Shown here: in pieces, positions 33,961 to 46,443 of the stretch
How the letters are laid out: each line of letters opens with the position of its first letter
Position numbering within the stretch: position 1 is the stretch's first letter
NCBI RefSeq assembly: GCF_963678635.1
Contig: NC_087063.1
Span: forward strand, 76,717,617 to 76,781,616
Reading direction: 5' to 3'
Source: Symsagittifera roscoffensis
Lineage: Eukaryota; Xenacoelomorpha; Acoela; Convolutidae
DNA: 64,000 nucleotides
Program-made: the position numbers and the translations under genes
Notes under the pieces: generated by a model
The model's input: the letters and a program-made list of their open reading frames with translations, nothing else
The model's database searches: none
What the model was told of the DNA's origin: nothing

Positions 33961-34539
33961 ATTTTCGTTTGTTTTCTAAATAATTGTCCGTTTCTGAATT
34001 TCTCGTATTTTGGAGGCAAAAAATCTGAAGTCACTTGTATGGCTTCGTCATACGACTTTTGCTATCTTCTACTTATATGTTGTTCAACAATGTGAATTAG
34101 CGTTTTCTGAATTTTTTGTCTGGTCGGAGTTGATTGTTCTTCAGGTTTTTTAATAACAGATTATTAGTCTCCAGTCATTATAACACGATGGATAATTGAT
34201 TCGGTAACTTTGGAAATGAATAAGGTTTTCATTGGCGTTTTTTTTCTGAACATTAATTCATTGATAAATAAATAATTTTGGCTATTTGTTTCTTGCTTCG
34301 GCTCCAAAAAGTCTTTTTTTTTGGTAGGACTTTCAAAGTGAAGCTGTTTTGAACAGTAAAATTGCTTATGAGAATTATTCTTCTCTTTTTCTGATCGGTC
34401 GAATTGTCAGCTAACTGATTTTTTTGAAAAATTTTTCTCCGTGCAATAGTGACCGCCGCAATCGGGTCAACTTGTTGCGATCTTGCCAACATAGGGTACG
34501 AAATATTCAGCTTCCCCTAAAAACAGTATTCTTTTCACT
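33961..34539 (-). other. Intergenic with a short minus-strand open frame
   Basis: A 79-codon minus-strand frame (34492-34253) begins MLARSQQVDPIAAV and is lysine-rich. No family recognised and no other support. Confidence 0.3.
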
Positions 34540-35290
34540 TAGAAAATTTTAACCGCAACCGTTTTGCTCTGAATAAAAATTTCGTTTGACGTACTCTTCA
34601 ATGACAACAGCTCAGTCTTTTTTTATCAGCAAACATTGCAGCGCATAATATAAGTAAGCAAGTATTTTTTATCTAATTCTGATACAAAACCTAATGATCT
34701 GCGAATCGAATAGCACAACAGAGATTTAGCAGAGCTAGGGTTACTTCATCATAGACTTCGTACTGAGCAATATATAAATATATATCTTGATATCTTTTCT
34801 ATATATCGCTCTTTCTCACGTCGTGTTTATCCTTTACTCTGTATCTCTTTATGTCGTGTGCTTTTTCCAGTTTTCTTTGTGACTCCAGATTTCCTTGTCA
34901 TCACTGAATTGTTTCAATGCACTGTCGCAGTGGCTTTCGTTATCTTCATTTTGCTCTGTTTTCTATCTGCCAGTTCACTATCTTTTCTGACTTTTTGCCT
35001 TGTTTTTCTGTCTTACGTGTGACTTTATCGCTGTTTTTAATTCACATCAAGCACTAAATTTTTTTAAGCCTCACTCTCGATTTCTGACTCGTATTTTGGC
35101 AGCTGGGCCCATAAATTATCACAAGTATGTAGTAAAACAAGGTATAATCAACAATTGAATTAGAGAGCAATATAAGTTGAGTAAATCCACATCTAGAGAT
35201 ATCGAATAGTAACCGCTTATTGAGATCTTATCTCATGATATGACATCGCGTGAGATGAAACAATTTTTAATCATGCTTACAATTACGAAA
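34540..35290. repeat. Duplicated leader block, copy 2
   Basis: Direct-orientation relative of 31250-31900, more diverged, with an inserted AT-rich TATATAAATATATAT stretch near 34770. It ends with ATGATATGACATCGCGTGAG and TTTTTAATCATG. Confidence 0.65.
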
Positions 35291-35509
35291 GCTAGTGTCT
35301 TGTAATCGGGATCTAGACTTTGTCCCGTAAACTACTTTTCTTACAAATCTTACTTGCTTTTCTTACTTAAAATATTATTGAACCTTAAGACTTTCAAGGT
35401 TTGTGCCCACTTGGCCTAGAGGTAGCGGCGTCGCCTTTGCATCCTAAGGTCAAGGGCTGATTTTTAAGTATATTTTCAATTGATTTTTTTTGCTAAAATT
35501 GAATTTTCA

Positions 35510-36120
35510 GACTTTTGTTTGTCTGTGCAAATTTTGTCGGCTTAGTTCGGATTTTGCCTGTGTTATGTAAATTGGGTGGGGAATTGAAAATTAAACTTTC
35601 AAATTTTTTTTTCGGCTCAACAAGTTTCGTCTCATTGACACATCACGGACGTTTCTTCTGCTGTAAGCAAATTCGTTGTAAGTGCAAGTGTTGTTCACTG
35701 TAGCTTCAGGGGGGCTTCATTTTTTCAAAATGAAATAGGTTTTTTCCGTCTCAACTAGTGTTTGCTCAAACCATGTTAGCTTCGCTGCCCAATCACGGTT
35801 TTTGCTTGTGCTGTAAACAAATTTCTTTAAAATTGCAAATAACAGTTCTGTTCAATGTAGTTTCACGGGAAAATAATTGTTTCCTGCTCAATTTGTGTCT
35901 GCTCAAAGACTGTGGGCCTAGTTACCTATTCACAGGTTGTTCCCGTTCTATACGCAACTCTCATTAAAAGTTCATTTTCAAGTGTTGTAACAAGTAGTTT
36001 CAGGGGGACTTGATTAATTTTTTAAAAACTATTGAACTTTTTTTCGGCTTTACTTGTGCCTAATTAAAGATTGTTGGCTTTTTTTTTGTTATTTTCGTTC
36101 TGTTGCTAATTTTTGTATTC
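35510..36120. repeat. Dispersed repeat family S, two units
   Basis: Two successive units, each with TTTCAGGGGG, a cggct(c/t)-type block and GTGTCTGCTCAAAG. One also has CACAGGTTGTTCCCGTTC. Small plus-strand frames here are not genes. Confidence 0.5.
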
Positions 36121-36233
36121 AAGTTTCTGACATTTTTACCATAAATGAACCTCTATCGAGGCTTACGAAAATCTAAATTTGTTAGACCTAGCTTCGACGT
36201 TTTTTCCGTCTTATGTTTTCATATTTGTTAACT

Positions 36234-39146
36234 CATGCTCCGCTTCGCCTCTGTCTCAATTTGAACCGAAAAGTGGGAAGGGACTTTCTATAAAATAAGA
36301 AGTCATTTCTCTAAAGTTTAACAAAACATGCTTAATAAAGATTTAATTCAATCGTATAAAATTTGGTAAACAGCTATTTATATGCTGGTTATTACCTATG
36401 GGAGTTGGGGTTAAAACTCGTAGTTGCTTACGTTACTTCTACTATGCTGTGGCGAGGAACTGCGTATAATTGTTTTATCTGCTTGCTGTCTGACCGTTGT
36501 TCGTGGTAAGTACTCCGCCTCGGTGTAGCCCTCTTCGGTAGGTTTTTTTTTGTGTTGAGTTTTATTTCAGTTGTGATTTTTGGTCTTTTAGTATTTTGTC
36601 AGTATTCAGTATTTTATTTGTGTTATAAGTTTAGAATTTGAGAAAAGGGTCTAGGACGGGATTTGAAGCCGACGAGATTTGAAGTCCAAGGGATTTTAGC
36701 CGACGGGGCTTCAATTCGAAAGTTTAAAAAGCTGGTATTGCCGAATTTTTGATAGCGCCACTTACTGTAAATTGTTGAATTACCTTGCTTTTTCAGGTGG
36801 ACTTGATTAACTTCAAAAATTTATGAATTTTTTTTCGGCTTCACTTGTCTCATATCAAAGATTGTCGGCTTTGTTTCATCTTTGTTATTTTCGTTCTGTT
36901 GCTAATTTTGTATTCAAATTTCTGATATCTTTGCCTAAAATGAACTTCTATTGAGGTTTTTGAAAGTTTTGTTAGACCTAGTTTCGAGGTTTTTTTTTCG
37001 TCTTATGTTTTCATGTTTGTGTTGTATCGCAAGTGATGGGAAGCTTGGCTTCGCCTCTGTGTCTCAATTCGAACTGAAACGTGGGAAGAGACTTCTATAT
37101 AAAGTAAGAAGTCATTTCTCCAAAGTTTAACAAAGTATGCTGAAGAAAGATATAATTCAATTGTATAAAATGTGTTAAACAGCTAGTTATATACTGCTTA
37201 TTACCTATGGGATTTGGGGTTTAAAGTCGTAGTTGTTTACGTCTGTTCTACTATGTTGTGGCGAGGAACTGCGTATAGTCGTTTTATCTGCTTGCTCTCT
37301 TACCGTAGTTCGTGGTAAGTACTCCGCTTCAGTGGTGCCCTCTTCTGTAGTGTTTTCTTTTGTATTCAGCATTAATTCAGTTTCGATTATCGCTCTTTTT
37401 TTGTCAATATTGAGTATTTAATTTGTGTTATAAGTTTAGAATTTAAGAAAAGGGTCTAGCACAACAAACCGACGGGACTTCCAGTCGAAGGGTTGTTAGC
37501 CGAAGGGGCTTCAATTCGAAAATTTAAAAAGCTTGTATAGCCAAAATTTTGATAGCGCTAGTTGCTGTAAATTGTTGAATTACCTTATTAATTGTTGTTA
37601 AAGACAAAGTTCTATGTAAATAGGAGTTTTTTTAGGTGGGAAATTTTCTCCATACTTCTTTTTTCGAATATAAGATGCTTCTTCTCGTGGTAGAACTCGT
37701 ATATTGAGTCAAAAATAATATTTCTGCTCTCCCAATTTCGTTCCCTCTCGGGCGTTCTAGTGGACTCCAGCTTTCAAATTTGTTGGTTGTTCTCAAATGC
37801 TGGTGTCGATCAAAGACATTCCATAAAGTTAAAGCAATTTGGCCCAAAATTTCATGAATATGGAAAAAATTATTCGATTTCTGGGTATCGAGAAAAAAAA
37901 ATGGATCTTCTTCGATCTCGGCCTCGAAACTTCCGAGAGCAGCTTAAAATCTGTTCTTAAGCAAAAACACTAAGTTGAAAATTTTTTGCGCAATATCAGA
38001 CTTTTTTCTCATTAGTCAGTTTGAAGACCAAAATCTGAAACTTTTCAAAATATACATTGGGAAAAGAGGAACCAGCATCCACAATGGGTAGATTCTCAAA
38101 GTTTTTTTAGCAGCTGTGCTTACCCCTGTTTCATAGTCTGTTTTGATTGTTTCTGACATCAAGTTGACCGAAAATTGTTCGAAAGATTTTTCTCTCACTT
38201 TACTAAACAAGACCCGGTAGATTCAATCCTAACAGCCATCCCTTGATTTGTTTGTCCAGTTTTTTCTGGTTTGAATTCAAAAGAATCCATCATTCATCAT
38301 TTTCCTAATCTCGCGACCGGGTACTAGACTTTATACCGTAATTAAACTTGGTCACAGAATGTAATTTTGGAAAGAAATCTGAAATGATAATTTTACAAAT
38401 TTGCAGCCTATGCAGCGTACTTGTTTTGGCTCTGATCTTGCTTTGAAGCGGGTATATGGAAATCCGTTCACGATTTTTAACTGAAATTGTTTCGGCTGGT
38501 TTTCAGTTTATTAGGTTTCGGCTTTATTTGTATTATTTTCCTACTGTTTTTTTTTTCCTTGCGATATTTTTTCCGCAAAGAACTTTAGGCACAGGTCTCA
38601 TCTCCTGGCACTGGACTCATTTATGAGCTAGGCCTTTCTGTTGTAACAGAATGTTTTTGAACATGTAAGCATTTCAAATAAACGACTAAATCGAAATTTG
38701 CTTTTTTAAATTGTGGATGTAGTTTGACCAACTCGGTTTGTTCAAGTTTCTTTTTTGTTTGTTTTTCCTTTTCTTTTTCTCGGTTTAACAGGTTTTGGCA
38801 TGTATTACATCGGCTTAGTGGCTCCATTTTGCTTCATTTATTGAGCAATTTTTTTTGTGTGTGCCTGTGTCCTCATTTGCGGGCGGTGAGCTTAACAATT
38901 TTTCATAGTTTTGATTTTTTTCCGAATTGTTTTAGAATACTTTTTTGTTCGGCTTCTGCTCAGACTTTTTTTGGTTTTTCCTACCGCCTGTCAAGTGCTC
39001 TTTTGGTAAATTTCACGTTGTATTGTTTTAGTTTGTTTTTGCTTTCTAGCGTAATTGTAGTTAGACGTTTCGTAGTTTTTTCGATTATTTTTTAAAATCT
39101 TTTTTCGACTATTTTGAAGTTTTCCGTTACTTTTTTCCTGGTATTG
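36234..39146. repeat. ~2.9-kb higher-order tandem repeat, copy A
   Basis: Order within the unit: hairpin motif H (36234), module R (36251-36740), hairpin H (37024), module R (37061-37530) ending in MULE terminal sequence, MULE transposase fragment (37630-38215), and a 38216-39140 tail. The entire order repeats at 39147-41994 with offsets of 2850-2930 bp. Confidence 0.9.
37630..38215 (-). pseudogene. MULE transposase remnant, copy 2
   Basis: On the minus strand, FENLPIVDAGSSFPNVYFEK (about 38110-38040) precedes LWNVFDRHQHLRTTNKFESW (about 37835-37770), as in other copies of the C-terminal half. Frames are broken between them. The terminal repeat lies at about 37455-37520. Confidence 0.65.
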
Positions 39147-41994
39147 CATCGCAAGTGGTGCGAAGCTCCGCTTCACCTCTGAGTCTCAATTTGAACCGAA
39201 AAGTGGGAAGGGGTTTTCTATAAAATTAGAAGTCATTTCTCTAAAGTTTAACAAAATATGCTGAAAAAAGATTTAATTCAATCGTATAAAATATGGTAAA
39301 TAGCTATTTATATGCTGGTTATTACCTATGGGAGTTGGGGTTAAAATTCGTAGTTGTTTACATTAGGTCTACTATGTTGTGGCGAGGAACTGCGTCTAGC
39401 TGTTTTATCTGCTTGCTCTCTTACCGTCGTTCGTGGTAAGTACTTCGCCTCGGTGTAGCGCTCTTCGGTAGGGTTTTCTTTTGTGTTCAGTATTAATTCA
39501 GTTGTGATTTTTGGTCTTTTAGTATTTTGTCAGTATTCAGTATTTAATTTGTGTTAGTTTAGAATTTAAGAAAAGGGTCCAGGACGGGATTTGAAGCGAC
39601 GGGATTTGAATTCCAAGGGATTTTAGCCGACGGGGCTTCAATTCGAAAGTTTAAAAAGCTGGTGTAGCCAACTTTTTGATAGCGCCACTTAATGTAAATT
39701 GTTGAATTACCCTGCTTTTTCAGCTTCATTTGTGTCTAATCAAAGATTGTCGGCTTTGTTTTCTCTTTGTTATTTTCGTTCTGTTGCTAATTTTGTATTC
39801 AAATTTCTGACATCTTTGCCTAAAATGAACTTCTATTGAGGTTTTTGAAAGTTTTGTTAGACCTAGTTTCGACGTTTTTTTTTCGTCTTATGTTTTCATG
39901 TTTGTCTGGTATCGCAAGTGATGGGAAGCTCGGCTTCGCCTCTGTGTCTCAATTCGAACTGAAAAGTGGGAAGGGACTTCTATATAAAGTAAGAAGTCAT
40001 TTCTCCAAAGTTTAACAAAGTATGCTGAAGAAAGATATAATTCAATGGTATAAAATGTGTTTAACAGCTAGTTACATACTGGTTTTACCTTTGGTATTTG
40101 GAGTTTAAAGTCGTAGTTATTTACGTCTGTGCTACTAAGTTGTGGTGAGGAACTGCGTATATTTGTTTTATCTGCTTGCTCTCTTACCGTAGTTAGTGGT
40201 TAGTACTCCGCTTCAGTGGTGCCCTCTTCTGTAGTGTTTTTTTTTGTATTCAGCTTTAATTCAGTTTTGATTACCGCTCTTTTGTTTTTTGTCAATATTG
40301 AGTATTTAATTTGTGTTATAAGTTTGGAATTTAAGAAAAGGGTCTAGGACAACAAACCGACGTGACTTCCAGTCGAAGGGTTTTTAGCCGACGGGGCTTC
40401 AATTCGAAAATTTAAAAAGCTGGTATAGCCAAAATTTTGATAGCGCGAATTGCTGTAAATTGTTGAATTACCTTACTAATAGTTTTTAAAGACAAAGTTC
40501 CATCTAACTAGGAGTTTTTTAGGTGGGAAATTTTCTCGATACTTAAGAACTCGTATATTGAGTCGAAAATAATGTTTCTGCTCTCCCAATTTCGTTCCCT
40601 CTCGGGCGTTCTAGTGGACTCCAGCTTTCAAATTAGTTGGTTGTTCTCAAATGCTGGTGTCGATCAAAGACATTCCATAAAGTTAAAGCAATTTGGCCCA
40701 AAATTTCATGAATATGGAAAAAATTATTCGATTTCTGGGTATCGAGCAAAAAATTGGATCTTCTTCGATCTCGGCCTCGAAACTTCCGAGAGCAGCTTAA
40801 AATCTGTTCTTAAGCAAAAACACTAAGTTGAAAATTTTTTGCGCAATATCAGATTTTTTTCTCATTAGTCAGTTTGAAGACCAAAATCTGAAACTTTTCA
40901 AAATATACATTGGGAAAAGAGGAACCAGCATACACAATGGGTAGATTCTCAAAGGTTTTTTAGCAGCTGTGCTTACCCCTGTTTCATAGTCTGTTTTGAT
41001 TGATTCTGACATCAAGTTGACCGAAAATTGTTCGAAAGATTTTAATCTCACTTTACTAAACAAGACCCGGTAGATTCAATCCTAACAGCCATCCCTTGAT
41101 TTGTTTGTCCGGTTTTTTCTGGTTTGAATTCAAAAGAATCCATCATTCATCATTTTCCTAATCTCGCGACCGGGTACTAGACTTTATACCGTAATTAAAC
41201 TTGGTCACAGAATGTAATTTTGGAAAGAAATCTGAAATGATAATTTTACAAATTTGCAGCCTATGCAGCGTACTTGTTTTGGCTCTGATCTTGCTTTGAA
41301 GCTAGTATATGGAAATCCGTTCACGATTTTTAACTGAAAATGTTTCGGCTGGTTTTCAGTTTATTAGGTTTCGGCTTTATTTGTCTTATTTTCCTACTGT
41401 TTTTTTTCCTTGCGATAGATTTTTTCCGCAAAGAACTTTAGGCACAGGTCTCATCTCCTGGCACTGAACTCGTTTATGAGCTAGGCCTTTCTGTTGTAAC
41501 AGAATGTTTTTGAGTATGTAAGCATTTCAAATAAACGACTAAATCGAAATTTGCTTTTTTAAATTTTGGATGTAGTTTGACCAACTCGGTTTGTTGAAGT
41601 TTCTTTTTTGTTTGGTTTTCCTTTTCTTTTTCTCGGTTTAACAGGCTTTGGCATATATTACATCGGCTTAGTGGCTCCATTTTGCTATATTTATTGAGCG
41701 AATTTTTTTTGTGTGTGCCTGTGTATGCATTTGAGGGCGGTGAGCTTAACAATTTTCATAGTTTTGATTTTTTTCCCGAATTGTTTTAAAATACTTTTTT
41801 TCGGCTTCTGCTTAGACTTATTTTGGCATTTCCTACCGCCTGTCAAGTGCTCCGTTGATAATTTTGACATTGTATTGTTTTACCTAATTTTTGCTTCCTA
41901 GCTTAGATGTAGTTAGACGTTTCGTAGTTTTTTCGATTATTTTTTTTCTATTTTCGACTTCTTCGAAGTTTTTCCGTTACTTTTTTCCGAGTAT
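39147..41994. repeat. ~2.9-kb higher-order tandem repeat, copy B
   Basis: Same element order as copy A and very similar to it. The best-conserved part is 40573-41750 against 37720-38900. A truncated hairpin motif H (41995-42020) marks the right end, where a third unit would begin but does not. Confidence 0.9.
40500..41065 (-). pseudogene. MULE transposase remnant, copy 3
   Basis: Near-identical to copy 2. It has the same C-terminal WN.FDR and TTN blocks at about 40700-40620 and the VYFEK block near 40905, with the same frame breaks. Confidence 0.65.
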
Positions 41995-41999
41995 TGCAT

Positions 42000-44464
42000 C
42001 GCAAGTGGTGCGAAATTCAGCTTTGGTAAGGTATGTTTGGAAATTTGATATCGCTTCTTGGACCTTCTTTGTAAAACGTTAGAAGAAATAATGAAAAACA
42101 ATTTTGTGGATGATGAATTTTTTTGTGCGCTTATTTTTTGTGGATGATGAATTCTCTAAGCAACAGAATTAGTTTTAGGAAACCTTAAGTGCTATCAGAT
42201 CATAAACCACCTTTAATTTGTTCTATTCATATTTTGATCGTAACTTTCAGATTTTTTTCAAAATAAATAATTTGGTTTGCTTGCGTTATTTGTTTCTAGT
42301 ACACTTAGTGTTTTTCTCTTCTTCCGTATAGTGTTTTTTTTTTCATTTACAATTCAAGTTAAGGCGGGCTAATGTGACCCAGGAGATAACTTCCGGAATT
42401 TGATGATAGCGAAAAAAATGAAATGGACGACAGTTTTTTTCACTAGAATTACTCTTTTGGATAATTTATTTGTCTTGTTTTGTTTGGACGTAGTTCAGAG
42501 CAATCTTTTGTCTTTTTTATTCCTTGTGCTGTCTGAGAATTTTTGCGTGCTAATCAATGATAATTAATTGCACACTGAATTTATGACAAAATGAATGAAA
42601 GTTTTCAAGATTTTCTGCTTTTAAAAATCCCACGTTTGGATTTTTTTGGATCGTTTATCCCGTTTTTGTCTGCATAGTTACCTTTCAGCAATTTTTTACG
42701 CTACTTCAATGCTGGTTGTTGTGTTCCGCCACAGGTTTTCCTGAAAATGATTTTCATTTTGAGACAAACAAAAATTTCGGGTGTTGTTTTTTTGGCGTTT
42801 TTTCGCGATTTGATGGTGGCTTCGTATCGCAATAGGCGCGAAGCTCAGCTTCGCCTGTGTAGTGAACCTTTTAGTGTCAAGATCCTTGAATCATTTTTTT
42901 TGTTCATCTTCGAGTTTTCAATGCCATGATTTCAGTGAAGAGGCATTTTACATGCATCTCTCAGGTTTCCGTTGTGTTTCTGTCTTTAGTTTTTTTTTCC
43001 AGACTGTGACAGCCATTGGCATTTTGAAATTCGTCTTTGCTATGATTTTAGACAGTATCTCCAGAGTTTGTTGAGACAACATTTGTCGTATTTGTCTTGA
43101 GGGAGCTTCAATTTATTATAATCAGGTTTGGGTGTGTATTTGATGATGATCACATATTTTTGGATTGTCTATGCATGCAGGCATGGTTTTCTATGCCTGG
43201 TTATAATTCGTACATAGAACTTAGCTCATAACAGGTGTTCACATTTATCCCTGTATGGGTTGGGGTAGTTTTCTTTTTAGTTATAATTTTGAGTTTTTTG
43301 GGCTTTAAATTCACTTGTTTAGAGCTATTTTATTTGAATGGTTGGACTTTTATGGTTGGTATAGTTTTCATCAGTCATCAGTCAGTCCAAAGATCAGAAA
43401 AGTTGTAGAGGATGTTAGAAATTGAGCACTTCTTTTGTTGAAGGAGAGTAATCTAAGCATAAAAGGATGAGCGGGAAGAGAATATATGATTTGTTGATAG
43501 CTGGTTAAGGAGATCCGTTTCGTGATTTCTAACTTATGTGCTAGGGAGAAGAATTGGAGTGTGACAAAATGGACACTGAATTATGCCTTGTTTGGTAGAA
43601 AGTGATCATATTTGCTCTTAATTTCATCCAATTTTCTAAGGAAAGGGCTTGTCGATGACCTTATTCAGGTTTGTGCAAGCATGAAAAATTCACAGATAGA
43701 TGGGGTTGTCTCCTTCGTTTCTTGAACGTTAAATGTTGCAAAAAGATTTAGCTCTAAAAACCCGGAAAAACGTTTTCAACTCGACAAGTCCAGTGGGGAG
43801 TAAGACTGGTCTCATTTAAAGCAATGGCTTCTTGATCGTAATTGTTTATTCTGTATAGAAACCAGGATCATAATGTCTGCAGAGAGTTTTGAGCTAGTAT
43901 GATCAGGGTAGTCGAAAAATGGGCAGTCAAAACAGATGAAATGGGGAGGATAAAGAAGTTCGAATAGTCGGCCTAAGTTTTATATTTGATTTTTTCCTGA
44001 TAGCAAATAAGCGTAGAGATCTTGCGTTGATTTTAAGATAGATGTCTGGCAATAATGAGGCATTTTAAGGTTTTTAAGCAAAGATAAAATTTATATTCAA
44101 AAATTAAGAGATGTTTTGAAGTCTATTTGTTTATTTGTCAGAAAAAATAAGGAAAACTTTTTCTAAATTTTTTGAGGAATGTTCATGTCGATAACCTGCT
44201 CCTGATGCGTGAAAGCATTAACACTAGATAGGTGGGGTGTCTCACACAGTTGTAGAACGTTAAGTCATGCAAACAAGTCTCGTTTTTTAAGTCTCAGTTC
44301 TGAGAAACCGGAAAAATGTTATCAAATCGACGCAACCAATGGGTATAAAATAACGACGAGTAAGACTGGTCTCATCTGAAGCAAAATGGCGATTGCTTCA
44401 GACAACCCGTGTGTTCGTCATCATTTGCTACTTTTCCGGATTTCTGAAAACTTTTTAAAAAGTA
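42000..44464. other. Intergenic with scattered repeats
   Basis: No gene recognised. It holds a hairpin motif H at 42823-42862 with a perfect stem (GCGAAGC TCA GCTTCGC). It also holds a diverged direct repeat at about 43650-43830 and 44190-44390; both share CCGGAAAAA, CGACGAG/GGGGAG and TAAGACTGGTCTCAT. Confidence 0.55.
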
Positions 44465-44472
44465 CGTACAAG

Positions 44473-44933
44473 CAGGTTGGTTCAAAAATTAATTGCAATT
44501 AATTTTTGAGGTTTTTCTAAGGCAATCAATTAATTGTAATGGGGACTTTCTATCAATCAATTATTGCAATTAATTGCAATTAATGGGCTTTCTCATATAA
44601 AACATATTTTCAAGAAAATTTATTGTTCTGAGTTTTGAGGATGATTTATAACAAATTTCAGTGTCTTTTTTCCCATGGTCGGCGGTTGTACTTGAGGAAT
44701 AACTAACATTCCAAGTTTGCCGGCAAAAGTCGATGCCATTCTTACACTGGAAGAATATCCAGGCTACATTAAGCCTACAATACTGTTATAATACGTCTTA
44801 TAAACACGTGTTATTATTGCCAATTAATTGCTTGCTTTACCCGCAATTAATGGGTTAAGAAAATACCACAGTCAATTAATTGCATCCCATTAATTGCAAT
44901 TATTTTTTCCCCGTTAATTTTTGAACACCCTTG
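44473..44933. mobile_element. hAT-type MITE rich in AATTAATTGCAATTAATT palindromes
   Basis: A 461-bp element flanked by perfect 8-bp direct repeats CGTACAAG (44465-44472 and 44934-44941). The left end is CAGGTTGGTTCAAAAATTAA. The right end, read inward, is CAAGGGTGTTCAAAAATTAA. The interior contains many copies of AATTAATTGCAATTAAT-like palindromes near both ends and no coding sequence. Confidence 0.88.
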
Positions 44934-44941
44934 CGTACAAG

Positions 44942-46440
44942 TACAAGGTTTACTTCAAGGAATGCTTCAATGAGCAAAATATACCACTATTTAGTAAGTT
45001 TTTAAGTTTGGTTTAACATTTTAAGTCTCAATAAAAACTAAGTCAATTGGAATTTGATCTCAAAATTTGGGAAACCTAAGTAAAAGCATATTCGTATATT
45101 GAAGTGCAAAGAAATTAAGTATAGAAAAGAGACGCTTTTGTTGAATCGTAAAAGAAGAATACACATGCCGATAGGATCATTTGAGCAATCTCCCCCCATC
45201 AATTGAGCATTTTTTTTTGCAAATTTTTGTTTATGCGACCTTAGCCTCATCGAGGAGAGCGACTTACCAGCGTTGGTGCTCTAGCCTTATATTTGTATAT
45301 GAAAAACTGTTCTCCGCAGCACATTAAAATTGCTATTTTTCCATTTAAAACAGAAAAAATGGGTTCATGCGACCCAAGTCGCCTTAGTTTTATTGATTCT
45401 TTTTTCGCTCTGAATGTATTTTTGGAGCTTTGATAGATTGTTCAATTGATCCTGCCGATAGACATACATTCGGTTCCTACATGTTTGCTATATTTAGTTT
45501 TCGAGTTTTAAGTAACTTAAGTAACATTTATTCGAGACAAGAATATACGTACTCGGTTATGTTAAAAATTGATACACTCAGCACGTACAAAGTTTATCGA
45601 CATATCCAATCTTTTGTAACTTTGTCTGTCTAATTTATGAAAACCATATGAACATTTGGTAACCACCTTCTATGACGTAATTAAATCTGATTATTTAAAA
45701 ACAAGTTCAAAAATTTCTATAAAGATATTGCGAATAATTTTTTTTATCTTCCGACAAAATTCTACTGTAAAATTGTTTTAGACCCGTATTTTTGGGCTCT
45801 GCAGCCAACCCTCTAAATGTTCCATTACTAGCTTTGCCGCTCCAAGAAAATCAAATCTCAAAAGCATGTAGTTTTCAGCCCTAAACTGTGTCTGGTTTTG
45901 CAGTAATGATTTCCTAGTTAACTTCTTAATCAAAAAAAGTTTGTTTGGCACAGCATGTAAAACTTTGACGTTATTCAAGGTAGTCTTAGGTTCGGTTTCA
46001 TATTGCACAGCGTGCTATTTTCTTTCTGCCCTATTGGTTTCACCGTCAGTTTTCTACGTTTTGTTCCGAAATTTCTTGAGCAAAATACAAATTTTAAACA
46101 TCAAGTGTATATTTTTTGAAAAATTTCAACCAATCAGAAATCGCTTATTTTTCTACCGTTCTTACTGGAATATAATTTACGATTTTAAATCAAAACTAAA
46201 AACAGTCGAGAGTCAATTATTAAAATGAATCAATTGCCAAAGTTGGATAATAAAACATATCAAATGAAATTGAATAATATATACAAATACCAAAATATTT
46301 ACAAATTTCGAGAAGCAATAGAAATATTGTTCCAAATTTGATCCAGAGTTATTACAGCAGTTTCATATGAATTTCTGAGCCTTCGTATTTTTGCGTTCAG
46401 TTGCTGACATTTGAATTTTTGTGCTGTTGGTTTTTCGTCT
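44942..46440. other. Intergenic
   Basis: No gene could be supported. Open frames on both strands (for example 45941-46228 plus and 46008-45778 minus) show no family signature. Confidence 0.45.
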
Positions 46441-46443
46441 CGT

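Noticed and set aside
38621-41752. MEPLSRCN-CQ- minus-strand frame conserved between higher-order repeat copies (38827-38621 and 41678-41474)
   Set aside because: About seven base differences between the copies cause about six residue changes, so there is no sign of coding constraint; it is carried passively by the duplication.
45430-46228. Plus-strand frames at 45430-45633 and 45941-46228
   Set aside because: Short, AT-driven, with no splice context and no motif.
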